Shown one piece after another: positions 33,399 through 41,900 of a stretch of DNA of 64,000 nucleotides; positions within the stretch are counted from its first letter, which is position 1; the number at the start of each line of letters is the position of its first letter. The DNA comes from Paraburkholderia hiiakae (GTDB lineage Bacteria > Pseudomonadota > Gammaproteobacteria > Burkholderiales > Burkholderiaceae), in contig NZ_CAJHCQ010000012.1 in the NCBI RefSeq assembly GCF_904848665.1, positions 186,001 to 250,000 of the forward strand. Direction: 5' to 3'. The notes below the pieces were generated by a model, which had not been told where the DNA came from, did not search any database, and saw only the letters and a program-made list of their open reading frames with translations. The position numbers and the translations under genes were made by a program.

Positions 33399-33493
33399 GC
33401 GGCGCTCAAGGTTCCGGAATGGCTATCCGCGACGGCGCTTGAGCAAGGTTTTTGCATCAAGCGCATCAAGGCGCGGATAGTACCTGAATCCGG

Positions 33494-34243
33494 TTAAGAC
33501 ATATACATGCCGCCGTTCACGTGCAACGTCGTGCCCGTGATATAGGCCGCCTGCGGCGACGCGAGGAATGCGACCGCGTGCGCGATGTCGTCCGGGCTGC
33601 CGAGGCGGCCCAGCGGAATCTGCTGCTTGAGCGCGGCTTGCTGCTCCGCCGGCAGGTCCTTCGTCATGTCGGTGTCGATGAAACCCGGCGCGACGCAGTT
33701 CACGGTGATGCCGCGGCTACCGATCTCGCGTGCGAGCGCGCGCGTCATGCCCGCCACGCCGGCCTTGGCAGCCGCGTAGTTGGCCTGACCCGGGTTGCCC
33801 GACGAGCCCACCACCGAAGTGATGTTGATGATGCGGCCGCCTTTGGCCTTCATCATCGGGCGCAGCACGGCGCGAGAGAGGCGGAACACCGACTTCAGGT
33901 TGGTGTCGATGACCGAATCCCACTCGTCGTCCTTCATGCGCATCGCCAGGTTGTCCTGCGTGATGCCCGCATTATTGACGAGAATCGCGAGACCGCCGAA
34001 TTCCTTGACCGTTGCGTCGATGAGCGCTTCCGCCGCAGCGGCGTCGTTCACGTTCAGCACGGCGCCGCGGCCCTTCAAGCCCGCTTCTTCGAAGGCGGCC
34101 GAGATCGCCTGTGCGCCGGCTTCGCTCGTTGCCGTGCCGATCACCGTCGCGCCCTGGCGCGCGAGTTCCAGCGCGATCGCGCGGCCGATGCCACGCGTGG
34201 CGCCGGTCACGATTGCGGCTTGATTGTCGAGAGTCTTTTCCAT
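33494..34243 (-). CDS. fabG: 3-oxoacyl-[ACP] reductase
   Basis: FabG reduces 3-oxoacyl-ACP with NADPH. It is a 249-residue short-chain dehydrogenase with the cofactor loop TGATRGIG, NNAG and the catalytic residues Ser143, Tyr156 and Lys160 (ITSVVGSSGNPGQANYAAAK). It ends with the family-typical HVNGGMYMS. It lies 33 nt after fabD. Confidence 0.98.
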   Translation of the reverse strand: MEKTLDNQAAIVTGATRGIGRAIALELARQGATVIGTATSEAGAQAISAAFEEAGLKGRGAVLNVNDAAAAEALIDATVKEFGGLAILVNNAGITQDNLAMRMKDDEWDSVIDTNLKSVFRLSRAVLRPMMKAKGGRIINITSVVGSSGNPGQANYAAAKAGVAGMTRALAREIGSRGITVNCVAPGFIDTDMTKDLPAEQQAALKQQIPLGRLGSPDDIAHAVAFLASPQAAYITGTTLHVNGGMYMS

Positions 34244-34276
34244 CGTTTGAATCCGTTAGCGGTGGTGGCGAGGCGC

Positions 34277-35215
34277 TTACGCCTTCACAAGCGCGAGCGC
34301 TTCATCGAGCGACTTCGGATCGAGCACCGAGGCGCCGACCAGGTTGCCGTCAATACGCTTCGTGAGGCCCGCGAGCACCTTGCCCGGACCGCATTCGACC
34401 ACGTGCGTCGCGCCTTGCGCAGCGATGGCCTGCACGCATTCGACCCAGCGCACGGCGCCAGCGGCCTGGCGCACGAGCGCGTCGCGGATCTTCGCAGGGT
34501 CGGTTTCGAAGGCCACGTCGACGTTGTTCACCACGGGAATTTGCGGCGCGTTCAGCGTGACGTTCGCGAGGTAGTCGCGCAACTGATCCGAAGCGGGCTT
34601 GAGCAGCGACGAGTGGAACGGCGCCGACACCGGCAGCGACAGCGCGCGCTTGGCGCCCTTCGCCTTGGCGATTTCACAGGCCTTCTCGACCGCGCCCTTG
34701 TGGCCTGCGATCACGACTTGCGCCGGCGCGTTGAAGTTGACGGCTTCGACCACGCCGCCGCTTTCGGCTGCGGCTTCGGCGCAGACTGCACGCACCGTGT
34801 CGTCGTCGAGACCGAGCACGGCGGCCATGCCGCCTTCGCCCACCGGCACCGCGCTTTGCATGGCCTGGGCGCGAAAGCGCACGAGCGGCACGGCGTCGCG
34901 GAACGCGAGCACGCCGGCGGCGACGAGCGCTGTGTATTCGCCGAGGCTGTGGCCCGCGACGATGGCCGGCGCCGGGCCGCCCGCCTGCTGCCACGCGCGA
35001 TAAACAGCGTAGGCGGCGGTAAGCATGACCGGCTGCGTGTTGGTGGTGAGGTTGAGTTCTTCAGCAGGGCCTTCGGCGATCAGCTTGCCGAGGTCCTGGC
35101 CGAGCGCGTCGGACGCTTCTTGCAGCGTCTCGCGCACGGTGGCGTTATCGGCGAAGGCGTCGAGCATGCCAACGGCCTGCGAGCCTTGCCCAGGAAAAAC
35201 GAACGCAAATTTCAT
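34277..35215 (-). CDS. fabD: Malonyl-CoA-ACP transacylase
   Basis: FabD moves the malonyl group from CoA to ACP. The 312-residue protein starts MKFAFVFPGQGSQAVGM; the catalytic serine is Ser90 in GHSLGEY and the histidine lies in SAPFHSSLL. ATG 35215 was chosen at the family N-terminus. It lies 124 nt after fabH, with no terminator seen in that gap. Confidence 0.98.
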   Translation of the reverse strand: MKFAFVFPGQGSQAVGMLDAFADNATVRETLQEASDALGQDLGKLIAEGPAEELNLTTNTQPVMLTAAYAVYRAWQQAGGPAPAIVAGHSLGEYTALVAAGVLAFRDAVPLVRFRAQAMQSAVPVGEGGMAAVLGLDDDTVRAVCAEAAAESGGVVEAVNFNAPAQVVIAGHKGAVEKACEIAKAKGAKRALSLPVSAPFHSSLLKPASDQLRDYLANVTLNAPQIPVVNNVDVAFETDPAKIRDALVRQAAGAVRWVECVQAIAAQGATHVVECGPGKVLAGLTKRIDGNLVGASVLDPKSLDEALALVKA

Positions 35216-35339
35216 AACGTCCCCAAATTCGATCAATACGGGTGGGCAATGCGCTCGGATGAACCGCCGCTGGCTGCGCACAACGTGCATGTCGTACGTA
35301 CAGCCCGGCTGCGGGAGCGCGAAAGCCCGCTCAGGATGC

Positions 35340-36329
35340 CTAGAAGCGGATGACGGAGGCGCCCCAGGTGAAGCCGCCGCCCACGCCTTCGATCAGCACG
35401 TGCTGGCCGCGCTTGATGCGGCCATCGCGCACCGCGACGTCAAAGGCGAGCGGGATCGAGGCCGCCGAGGTGTTGCCATGCTCGCCCACCGTCACCACCA
35501 TGCGCTCGGCGGGCAGGCCGAGCTTGCGGCAGGTGCCCTGCATGATGCGGATGTTGGCCTGGTGCGGAATCAGCCAGTCGACCTGGTCGGCGGTGAGTTG
35601 CGCCTTGTCGAGCGCCTCGATCGCGACCTTTTCGAGCACGTTCACGGCGAGCTTGAACACGGCCTGGCCGTCCATGTGCAGGAATGCGTTGCCGGCGATC
35701 ACGCCGCCATTCACGTTGCCAGGCGTGCACAGGATGTGCGCGTAGCTGCCGTCGGCGTGAAGCGCGCTCGAAAGCACGCCCGGTTCGCTCGACGCCTGCA
35801 GCACGATCGCGCCTGCGCCGTCGCCGAACAGCACACAGGTGGTGCGGTCGTTGAAGTCGAGAATACGTGAGAAGGTTTCCGCGCCGACCACGAGCGCCGT
35901 GCGGTGCTGGCCACTGCGGATCAGGCTGTCGGCCACCGAAACGGCATACGCGAAGCCCGAACACACGGCCTGCACGTCGAACGCCGCACCGTGATTGCGG
36001 ATGCCGAGCTTGTTCTGCAAGAGGCAGGCCGTGCTCGGAAACACGAAATCGGGCGTGGAAGTGGCAACGATGATGAGGTCGATCGACTGCGGATCGACAT
36101 CGGCCGCCGCGATCGCGCGCTGCGACGCCGCAAGCGCGAGATCGCTCGTGGTGACGTCGGGCGCGGCGAAGTGGCGTGCGTGAATGCCCGTGCGGGCCAC
36201 GATCCACTCGTCGCTCGTCTCGACGCCTTTCGCGGCAAGCCGTTCGGCCAGTTCCTGGTTGGTGACGCGATCAGGCGGAAGATAGCTGCCCGTGCCGATC
36301 ACGCGGGAATAGAGAGTCGATTGAGCCAT
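35340..36329 (-). CDS. fabH: 3-oxoacyl-[ACP] synthase III
   Basis: FabH starts fatty-acid synthesis by condensing acetyl-CoA with malonyl-ACP. The 329-residue protein has the catalytic triad Cys123 (AVCSGF), His256 (LIPHQANIRI) and Asn286 (HGNTSAA). The first base of its ATG is the last base of the plsX stop, so the two are translationally coupled. Confidence 0.98.
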   Translation of the reverse strand: MAQSTLYSRVIGTGSYLPPDRVTNQELAERLAAKGVETSDEWIVARTGIHARHFAAPDVTTSDLALAASQRAIAAADVDPQSIDLIIVATSTPDFVFPSTACLLQNKLGIRNHGAAFDVQAVCSGFAYAVSVADSLIRSGQHRTALVVGAETFSRILDFNDRTTCVLFGDGAGAIVLQASSEPGVLSSALHADGSYAHILCTPGNVNGGVIAGNAFLHMDGQAVFKLAVNVLEKVAIEALDKAQLTADQVDWLIPHQANIRIMQGTCRKLGLPAERMVVTVGEHGNTSAASIPLAFDVAVRDGRIKRGQHVLIEGVGGGFTWGASVIRF

Positions 36330-37468
36330 TATGCCTTCGAGGATGATGCGGCGCCGGGTGGTACCTCGCCCGCTGCCTGGCTGGGCGCGCTAGTAGCCTG
36401 CCCCGCCTGCGCGGCTTGCACGTTCTGGGCGCCGCCGGGCTCGTCTGCCGCCTGTTCGAGCGAACCGGCGTTTTCTTCCATGGCGCGAGCGAGGCGCTCC
36501 AGCACGCCATTTTTGACGGCATCATACCCGCGATTGATCGCACACTCAAACGCGTAGGCATCGGCCGAGCCGTGGCTCTTGATGACGAGACTCTTCAAGC
36601 CGAGCAGCGCCGCGCCGTTGTACTGGCGATGGTCCACACGCTTCTTGAAGCGCATCAGCACGGGCAGCGCGGCAATCGCCATGAGCTTCGTGAGCCACGA
36701 GCGGCCGAACTCTTCCTTGATCATGTCGTTGAGCATCTGCGCGAGGCCCTCCGACGTCTTGAGCGCGACATTCCCAACGAAACCATCACAGACAATGACG
36801 TCGACGGTGCCCTTGTAAATGTCGTTACCTTCGACGTTGCCGCGGAAGTTCAACGTGCTCGCGCGCAGGAGCTCGCCCGCGCGCTTGATGGTCTCGTTGC
36901 CCTTGATGACCTCTTCGCCGATATTCAGGAGCCCGATGGTTGGGCGATCCTTCCCCTCGAGCGCCGCGACGAGCGCATGACCCATCTCCGCGAACTGCAG
37001 CAGATGCTGCGGCTCGCAGTCGACGTTCGCGCCGAGGTCGAGCATCGTCGTATAACCGCGCGGATTGGGCAGAGCAAAGGCGATAGCCGGGCGTTCGATG
37101 CCAGGCAGCGTCTTGAGCACATAGCGCGAAACGGCCATCAGCGCGCCGGTGTTGCCGGCCGAGATGCAGGCTTGCGCCTCGCCCTCTTTCACGCGATTGA
37201 GCGCGACGCGCATCGACGAATCTTTTTTCTTGCGCAGGGCGACTTCGACTGGATCGTCCATTTCGACGACCTCAGTGGCGGGCACGACGGTAAGCGCGGG
37301 ATGGTCCGCCGCCTTCAGCTTTTTCAACTGGGCGCGAACCGCCGACTCGACGCCCACGAGCATGAGATGCGCGTCGGGGTGCGAGCGGACGAAATGGACT
37401 GCGGCAGGCACCGTCACAGACGGGCCGTGGTCGCCTCCCATGCAATCTATCGTGAGCGTAACAGTCAT
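36329..37468 (-). CDS. plsX: Phosphate acyltransferase PlsX
   Basis: PlsX converts acyl-ACP to acyl-phosphate for phospholipid synthesis. The 379-residue protein starts TVTLTIDCMGGDHGPSVTVP, with further family motifs ISAGNTGALMA and VCDGFVGNVALK. A C-terminal Ala/Gln/Glu-rich tail of about 40 residues (after ERLARAMEENAG) is beyond the conserved fold. A terminator-like hairpin (37492-37515) lies 24 nt before the start codon. plsX links L32 and fatty-acid genes as in E. coli. Confidence 0.97.
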   Translation of the reverse strand: MTVTLTIDCMGGDHGPSVTVPAAVHFVRSHPDAHLMLVGVESAVRAQLKKLKAADHPALTVVPATEVVEMDDPVEVALRKKKDSSMRVALNRVKEGEAQACISAGNTGALMAVSRYVLKTLPGIERPAIAFALPNPRGYTTMLDLGANVDCEPQHLLQFAEMGHALVAALEGKDRPTIGLLNIGEEVIKGNETIKRAGELLRASTLNFRGNVEGNDIYKGTVDVIVCDGFVGNVALKTSEGLAQMLNDMIKEEFGRSWLTKLMAIAALPVLMRFKKRVDHRQYNGAALLGLKSLVIKSHGSADAYAFECAINRGYDAVKNGVLERLARAMEENAGSLEQAADEPGGAQNVQAAQAGQATSAPSQAAGEVPPGAASSSKA

Positions 37469-37491
37469 GGAATGCGACGGATTTCAGGCAT

Positions 37492-37515
37492 AAAAAAGCG
37501 GCAGTTAAATGCCGC
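37492..37515 (-). terminator. Intrinsic terminator between rpmF and plsX
   Basis: Minus strand GCGGCA-TTTAAC-TGCCGC followed by TTTTTT. It is about 90 nt after the rpmF stop and 24 nt before the plsX ATG. The six-pair GC-rich stem with a T run is a typical terminator. Confidence 0.85.
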
Positions 37516-37602
37516 CTTTTTGCCGAGCCGAAATATGGTCAAGCGAACGGAATCGTCAGATGCGACGCCAGGCTGGAAGCCACGCGCCGCAAGCTGGAAC
37601 GA

Positions 37603-37782
37603 TTAGTCGTTCTTGGTCTTGACGACTTTCTTGCCGCGGTAGTAGCCGTTCGGGCTGATGTGGTGACGCAGATGCACTTCACCCGTGCTCGGCTCGACGG
37701 CCAGCGGCGCGCCCGTGAGGAAATCGTGCGAGCGGTGCATACCGCGCTTCGACGGCGACTTCTTGTTTTGTTGAACTGCCAT
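37603..37782 (-). CDS. rpmF: 50S ribosomal protein L32
   Basis: L32 is a small basic large-subunit protein. The 59-residue product MAVQQNKKSPSKRGMHRSHD has the usual L32 core and no cysteine, so it is the zinc-independent form. AGGAG lies a few bases before ATG 37782. It follows yceD, the pairing that defines the yceD-rpmF-plsX block. Confidence 0.98.
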   Translation of the reverse strand: MAVQQNKKSPSKRGMHRSHDFLTGAPLAVEPSTGEVHLRHHISPNGYYRGKKVVKTKND

Positions 37783-37815
37783 GATAACTCCTGAAAATTT
37801 TCCGAATTCTAACAC

Positions 37816-37865
37816 AGCCCGATCCGGCCGCCGCCACCCTTGGGTGGGTGGCCGGACTCCGGGCT
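37816..37865 (-). other. Strong hairpin between yceD and rpmF
   Basis: AGCCC/GGGCT, CCGGCC/GGCCGG and CCACCC/GGGTGG nest into a ~50-nt stem-loop between yceD and rpmF. No T run follows on the minus strand, where the sequence continues TGTGTTAGAATTC, including a -10-like TAGAAT. It could be a processing or stability element for L32 mRNA. Confidence 0.55.
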
Positions 37866-37917
37866 CAGGCCCACGCGTCTGATACTGCCTGTCCCACGCA
37901 GCCGCCTAAGGCTTACC

Positions 37918-38559
37918 TTAGTGCTTGCTGCCGGGACCGTCCTTCTTGAGCGATTCGAGCGCCGCAAACGGGTTGACGCGCTCTTCCGGCTCGATTTCCT
38001 GCTCCGGCACGTCGTCCACGGAATCCACGCCCTCCGCGCCGTCGGGGCCCGAGGCGAGACTTTCGTGAATTTCCGGACAGACTTCGTGCTTCGGCACCAG
38101 CGGCAGCGAGAGCAACAGCTCCTCTTCGATCAAGTCGACGAGATCGAAATGGCGCGAGCCCACGATCACTTCGACTTCATCGTCGTCGAGCGGCAACTCG
38201 TCCGCCTCTTCTTCCGTCTGAACGATACGGAAGGTCGCACCCGCATTGAATGCCTGCTCGTACGGAGCGAGGCACCGCTGGCACGTGAGCCACGCGCCAC
38301 CGTGAACGGCGAGGCGCAGGTATGGCTGCGGCCCTTCGGTGCCGTTGTCCTGCAATTCCTGCTGGATAAAGCCCGCAGCCTGCCAGGTGAACGCGGTATC
38401 GCGATCTGGCGCCTCGGCCGGGACTTCGTTTAACATGCGCGGCAGTTGCGAGACGCGCACGACGCCTGCTGCCTCGCGCTCGCTGCGCGCGAATTCGAAG
38501 ATATCGAAGTCGCGCGGGTTCAGTTCAGCGCCAGCAGGCTTACCAGTTTGTTCGGTCAT
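37918..38559 (-). CDS. yceD: YceD family protein (DUF177), 23S rRNA accumulation
   Basis: DUF177/YceD proteins are needed for normal 23S rRNA levels in bacteria and plastids. The 213-residue acidic protein has the CQRCLAPYEQ motif and the acidic DLVDLIEEELLLSLPLVP and KHEVCPE segments typical of YceD. The last ~40 residues are acidic and variable. It is the first gene after the promoter at 38791-38819 and precedes rpmF. Confidence 0.93.
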   Translation of the reverse strand: MTEQTGKPAGAELNPRDFDIFEFARSEREAAGVVRVSQLPRMLNEVPAEAPDRDTAFTWQAAGFIQQELQDNGTEGPQPYLRLAVHGGAWLTCQRCLAPYEQAFNAGATFRIVQTEEEADELPLDDDEVEVIVGSRHFDLVDLIEEELLLSLPLVPKHEVCPEIHESLASGPDGAEGVDSVDDVPEQEIEPEERVNPFAALESLKKDGPGSKH

Positions 38560-39000
38560 GTGCGCTCTCCTGCTTCAAGGCTTGGGCGACCGGCGAGCGA
38601 TGCGCGAAAGCCGACAGTGGCTCGCAGCAATCCAGCTTGCACCGGCCCGCACTGGCCTGCATTGACCATCGGCACGCTACTCTCGGCAAGACCTTTCGAG
38701 CCTTTCGCGTCGCTTTTCATGTCGTAACGCCGGAAAATACAGGCGCCCACACAAGACGTGCGACGAGAGCATACCGATGAAAAGCCCAAAATCATATCGC
38801 CTTTATCTTTGTGAGTCAAACACTTAAGCTCGCGTACGCAAGTGTCTGTGCGAGCGCGGTTTTCCGGCGTCCCTGACGGCGCTTTGCGGGAAATCCGTCC
38901 CCGTTTTCGAGACAAAATCGACCCGAAAACCCCAAACCACAGTCGCCCATTCCAGTCACGTCAGTCACATTCGGCAGCCGTTTTCATACTTCGATCGAAC
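38560..39000. other. Intergenic region between divergent yceD and maf
   Basis: 441 nt with no credible gene. It holds the strong minus-strand promoter at 38791-38819, which leaves a leader of about 225 nt before yceD. A maf promoter on the plus strand is not obvious. An A/T-richer patch lies around 38780-38830. Confidence 0.6.
38791..38819 (-). promoter_or_regulatory. Sigma-70 promoter of the yceD-rpmF-plsX-fab block
   Basis: Minus strand TTGACT (38819-38814), 17-nt spacer, TATGAT (38796-38791). Each hexamer has one mismatch to consensus and spacing is ideal. It points to yceD, about 230 nt downstream. Confidence 0.82.
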
Positions 39001-39639
39001 ATGCAGGATTCTCCCTCGCAGGCCCCGCGCACGGGCCGCCCTACTCTCATCCTCGCCTCCAGCTCGCGCTACCGGCGCGAGCTGCTCGAACGTCTGCGCA
39101 TTCGTTTCGAGACTGCCGTACCCGCCATCGACGAAACGCCGTATCCCGGCGAAACGCCTGAGGCGACGGCGCTGCGTCTCGCCGCTGCGAAGGCCCGCGC
39201 CGTGGCCGCCGCCCTGCCCGCGGGCGCCGCGCGCACGCTCGTGATCGGCTCCGACCAGGTCGCCACCTTCGATGGCCGCCAGATCGGCAAGCCCGGCACG
39301 CACGAACGCGCGCTCGAACAGCTGCAGGCCATGCGCGGCCGCGACGTGTTGTTCCATAGTGCCCTGAGCCTGCTCGACACGGCTACTGGCCAAACGGATA
39401 CCGTCGATATCGTCACGAAGGTGCGCTTTCGCGACTTGCCCGATGCGGCGCTCGACGCCTATCTGCGCACCGAAACGCCGTATGACTGCGCGGGCAGCGC
39501 GAAATCGGAAGGGCTCGGCATCGCGCTGCTCGAAGCGATCGAATCGGACGATCCCACCGCCCTGATCGGCTTGCCGCTCATCGCGCTCACGCGCATGCTG
39601 CTCGCCGCGGGCTATCCGCTGCTGGAGACGCAAGTATGA
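39001..39639 (+). CDS. maf: Maf/YceF family nucleotide pyrophosphatase
   Basis: Maf proteins hydrolyse non-canonical or methylated nucleoside triphosphates; the YceF branch prefers 7-methyl-GTP. In this 212-residue protein LILASSSRYRRELLERL holds the SSxxR motif and VIGSDQVA the catalytic Asp. The position divergent to yceD-rpmF matches YceF in E. coli, so YceF activity is likely (inference). It overlaps the next gene by 4 nt (ATGA). Confidence 0.92.
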   Translation: MQDSPSQAPRTGRPTLILASSSRYRRELLERLRIRFETAVPAIDETPYPGETPEATALRLAAAKARAVAAALPAGAARTLVIGSDQVATFDGRQIGKPGTHERALEQLQAMRGRDVLFHSALSLLDTATGQTDTVDIVTKVRFRDLPDAALDAYLRTETPYDCAGSAKSEGLGIALLEAIESDDPTALIGLPLIALTRMLLAAGYPLLETQV

Positions 39640-40367
39640 CGAACGCAACGAGGGGCACCCTCTATTTGATCCCCAACACGCTCGGCGAAGGCGACGATGC
39701 CGCGCTCAACGCCGTCCTGCCCATGCCCGTACGCGAACGGGCGGGCGCGCTCGCAAGCTACATCGGCGAAAACGCGAAGACCACGCGCGCCTTCCTCAAG
39801 CGCGTGGGCACGACGCGTCCGATCCAGGACATCGAAATCCGCGAACTGAACGTCAACACGCCCGCAGGCGAAGTCGACAAGCTGCTCGCGCCGCTCGTCG
39901 CGGGCATCGACACGGGGCTCGTTTCCGAGGCGGGGGTGCCCGCAGTCGCCGATCCCGGCGCGCTGCTCGTGCGGCGCGCGCACGAGCGCGGCATCAAGGT
40001 CGTGCCGCTCGTGGGCCCGAGTTCGATCCTGCTCGCGTTGATGGCGTCGGGCCTGAACGGCCAGAGCTTCGCGTTTCACGGCTACCTGCCCGTCGACGCG
40101 AACGAGCGCGTGAAAAAGCTGCGCGAGCTGGAGCAGATCTCGCGCAAGGGCAAGCAGACGCAGATCTTTATCGAGACGCCCTATCGCAACCGCACGCTGC
40201 TCGACGCTCTGCTCGCGACCTGCGCGCCCTCCACGCTCGTGTGCGTCGCCGCCGATCTCACGCTGCCCACCGAGACGATCGTGAGCCGCGCCGTGTCCGA
40301 CTGGAAGAAGAAGCCCGCACCCGAATTGCACAAGCGGCCGGCGATTTTCCTGCTGCTCGCGAACTGA
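39636..40367 (+). CDS. SAM-dependent tetrapyrrole-type methylase, RsmI-like
   Basis: A 243-residue protein of the RsmI/tetrapyrrole methylase fold. It has TLYLIPNTLGEGD at the N-terminus, TGLVSEAGVPAVADPG (the SAM loop) and PLVGPSSILLALMASGLNGQ. RsmI 2'-O-methylates C1402 of 16S rRNA, but this short form differs from typical RsmI at its N-terminus, so substrate identity is open. It overlaps maf by 4 nt, so the pair is one transcription unit ending at the hairpin at 40391-40427. Confidence 0.85.
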   Translation: MTNATRGTLYLIPNTLGEGDDAALNAVLPMPVRERAGALASYIGENAKTTRAFLKRVGTTRPIQDIEIRELNVNTPAGEVDKLLAPLVAGIDTGLVSEAGVPAVADPGALLVRRAHERGIKVVPLVGPSSILLALMASGLNGQSFAFHGYLPVDANERVKKLRELEQISRKGKQTQIFIETPYRNRTLLDALLATCAPSTLVCVAADLTLPTETIVSRAVSDWKKKPAPELHKRPAIFLLLAN

Positions 40368-40385
40368 ACTCGCTTTCGTGCAGAA

Positions 40386-40430
40386 AAACGAATCGGCCGC
40401 TGCGCAACCATCGCGCAACGGCCGATTTTT
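40386..40430. terminator. Bidirectional intrinsic terminator between the methylase gene and sppA
   Basis: AATCGGCCG/CGGCCGATT and TGCGC/GCGCA form a long stem with one mismatch. TTTTT follows on the plus strand, and an AAAAA run before it gives Ts on the minus strand. Confidence 0.88.
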
Positions 40431-40466
40431 CTTGACGACGAGCGCAAGCCGCAGTGCCGCCAGCGC

Positions 40467-41465
40467 TCAGTGCATCGACAGCTTGCCGCCCATCAGCAGC
40501 GAATGCACGGCCGCGGAGCCGATGTTCGCGCCCACGCGCTTCGCCACGCGATCGGTGAGGCTCTGCTTGACCGTGTAGTCGACGACGTCCGGCGCCTTGA
40601 TGACTTCGCGCGCCACGTAATCGGTGTCGCCGTAGCCGTCGGCGAGACCGAGCTCCACGCTCTTCTGCCCGGTCCAGAACAGGCCCGAGAAAATATCCGG
40701 TGAGTCCTTCAGGCGCTTGCCGCGACCCGCCTTCACGGCGTCGATGAACTGCTGGTGGATCTGGTCGAGCATCTCCTGGGCGTGCGCGTCCATTTTCGGC
40801 GTGTCGGGCGAGAAGGGATCGAAGAAGCCCTTGTTTTCGCCGGAAGTGCGCAGGCGCCGCTGAACACCGAGCTTGTCCATAAGTCCGGTAAAGCCGAAAC
40901 CATCCATCAGCACGCCGATCGAGCCCACGATGCTCGCCTTGTTGACGTAGATCTTGTCGGCGGCGGCCGCGACGTAATAGCCCCCCGAAGCGCACATGTC
41001 GCCCACCACCACATACAGCGGGATGGCCGGGTATTTCGTGCGCAGACGGTGGATCTCGTCGTTGATGATGCCGGCCTGCACCGGGCTGCCGCCAGGGCTG
41101 TCGATGTGCAGGATCACGCCCGCAGTGCCGTCGTCGTCGAAGGCGCTGTCTAGCGAGCTGATGATGTCGTCGGCGTTCGCCGAAGTGTCGGAGCCGATTT
41201 CGCCGTCGAGCGAAACGAGCGCCGTATGACGCCCTTCACTCTCCACACGCGCGCCAGAAAGATCGAGGATCGCCCACGCGATCACCACGAACACAGCGAG
41301 AAACGCGAAGCGAAAGAAGATGCGCCAGCGCCGCGCCGCGCGCTGTTCGGTGATCGCCGCGAGCGCGATGCGTTCGAGCGCCTCGCGCTCCCAGCCAGGC
41401 GCGCCGCGGTCTGACGAAGCCGCGCGGGGCGCTTCGTTCGATTCAGGGGTCGGATTATCGGACAT
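40467..41465 (-). CDS. sppA: S49 family signal peptide peptidase
   Basis: Membrane-anchored serine peptidase that degrades cleaved signal peptides. In this 332-residue protein a single helix spans about residues 49-68. The catalytic dyad is Ser160 (MCASGGYY) and Lys212 (GENKGFF), with the oxyanion segment HIDSPGGS. It is the single-domain (short) SppA form. It lies 30 nt after the Rieske gene on the same strand. Confidence 0.95.
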   Translation of the reverse strand: MSDNPTPESNEAPRAASSDRGAPGWEREALERIALAAITEQRAARRWRIFFRFAFLAVFVVIAWAILDLSGARVESEGRHTALVSLDGEIGSDTSANADDIISSLDSAFDDDGTAGVILHIDSPGGSPVQAGIINDEIHRLRTKYPAIPLYVVVGDMCASGGYYVAAAADKIYVNKASIVGSIGVLMDGFGFTGLMDKLGVQRRLRTSGENKGFFDPFSPDTPKMDAHAQEMLDQIHQQFIDAVKAGRGKRLKDSPDIFSGLFWTGQKSVELGLADGYGDTDYVAREVIKAPDVVDYTVKQSLTDRVAKRVGANIGSAAVHSLLMGGKLSMH

Positions 41466-41495
41466 GCGAGCGGGTAACGGGTCGAAGGTCGAAGG

Positions 41496-41900
41496 TCAGG
41501 TTGGGGTCGGACGCAAAGCATCGTCCGGCAGCCAGAATACCGCACGGCCCTCTGGCGTGTCGCGTTCCTCGACTCGCACAGGGCGCAAACGGCCGCCGCG
41601 GCACGGGCCGCCCACGCACTTGCCTGTGTCGGGCTGGTAGATCGCGCCGTGCGTGGCGCACATCAGATAGAGCCCCGACGACTCGAAGAACTGGCCCTCG
41701 ACCCAGTCGAGTTCCATCGGCACGTGCGCGCAGCGGTTCAGGTAGCCGTACACCTCGCCGCCGTATCGCACGAAGAACACCACGGCATCGCCGCCCGCAT
41801 AGGTCGCGTTCATGCGCCGCCCCTCGCCGCCCTCGGCGAGTTCTTCGGCCGCGCACACGCGCACCGGTTCGGGCGCCGGGGCCTGCGGCGCCGTGCTCAT
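41496..41900 (-). CDS. Rieske [2Fe-2S] domain protein
   Basis: A 134-residue soluble stand-alone Rieske protein. Cluster ligands are Cys57-Ala-His59 and Cys81-Ala-Thr-His84 (the C-x-H and C-x2-H motifs). No membrane anchor is visible. It resembles ferredoxin-like components of oxygenases, but no oxygenase gene is near. Its ATG overlaps the gph stop (ATGA), and sppA follows. Confidence 0.92.
   Translation of the reverse strand: MSTAPQAPAPEPVRVCAAEELAEGGEGRRMNATYAGGDAVVFFVRYGGEVYGYLNRCAHVPMELDWVEGQFFESSGLYLMCATHGAIYQPDTGKCVGGPCRGGRLRPVRVEERDTPEGRAVFWLPDDALRPTPT

Noticed and set aside
33521..35353. A 610-codon plus-strand frame opposite fabG and fabD
   Set aside because: Antisense shadow of well-conserved genes; no domain seen.
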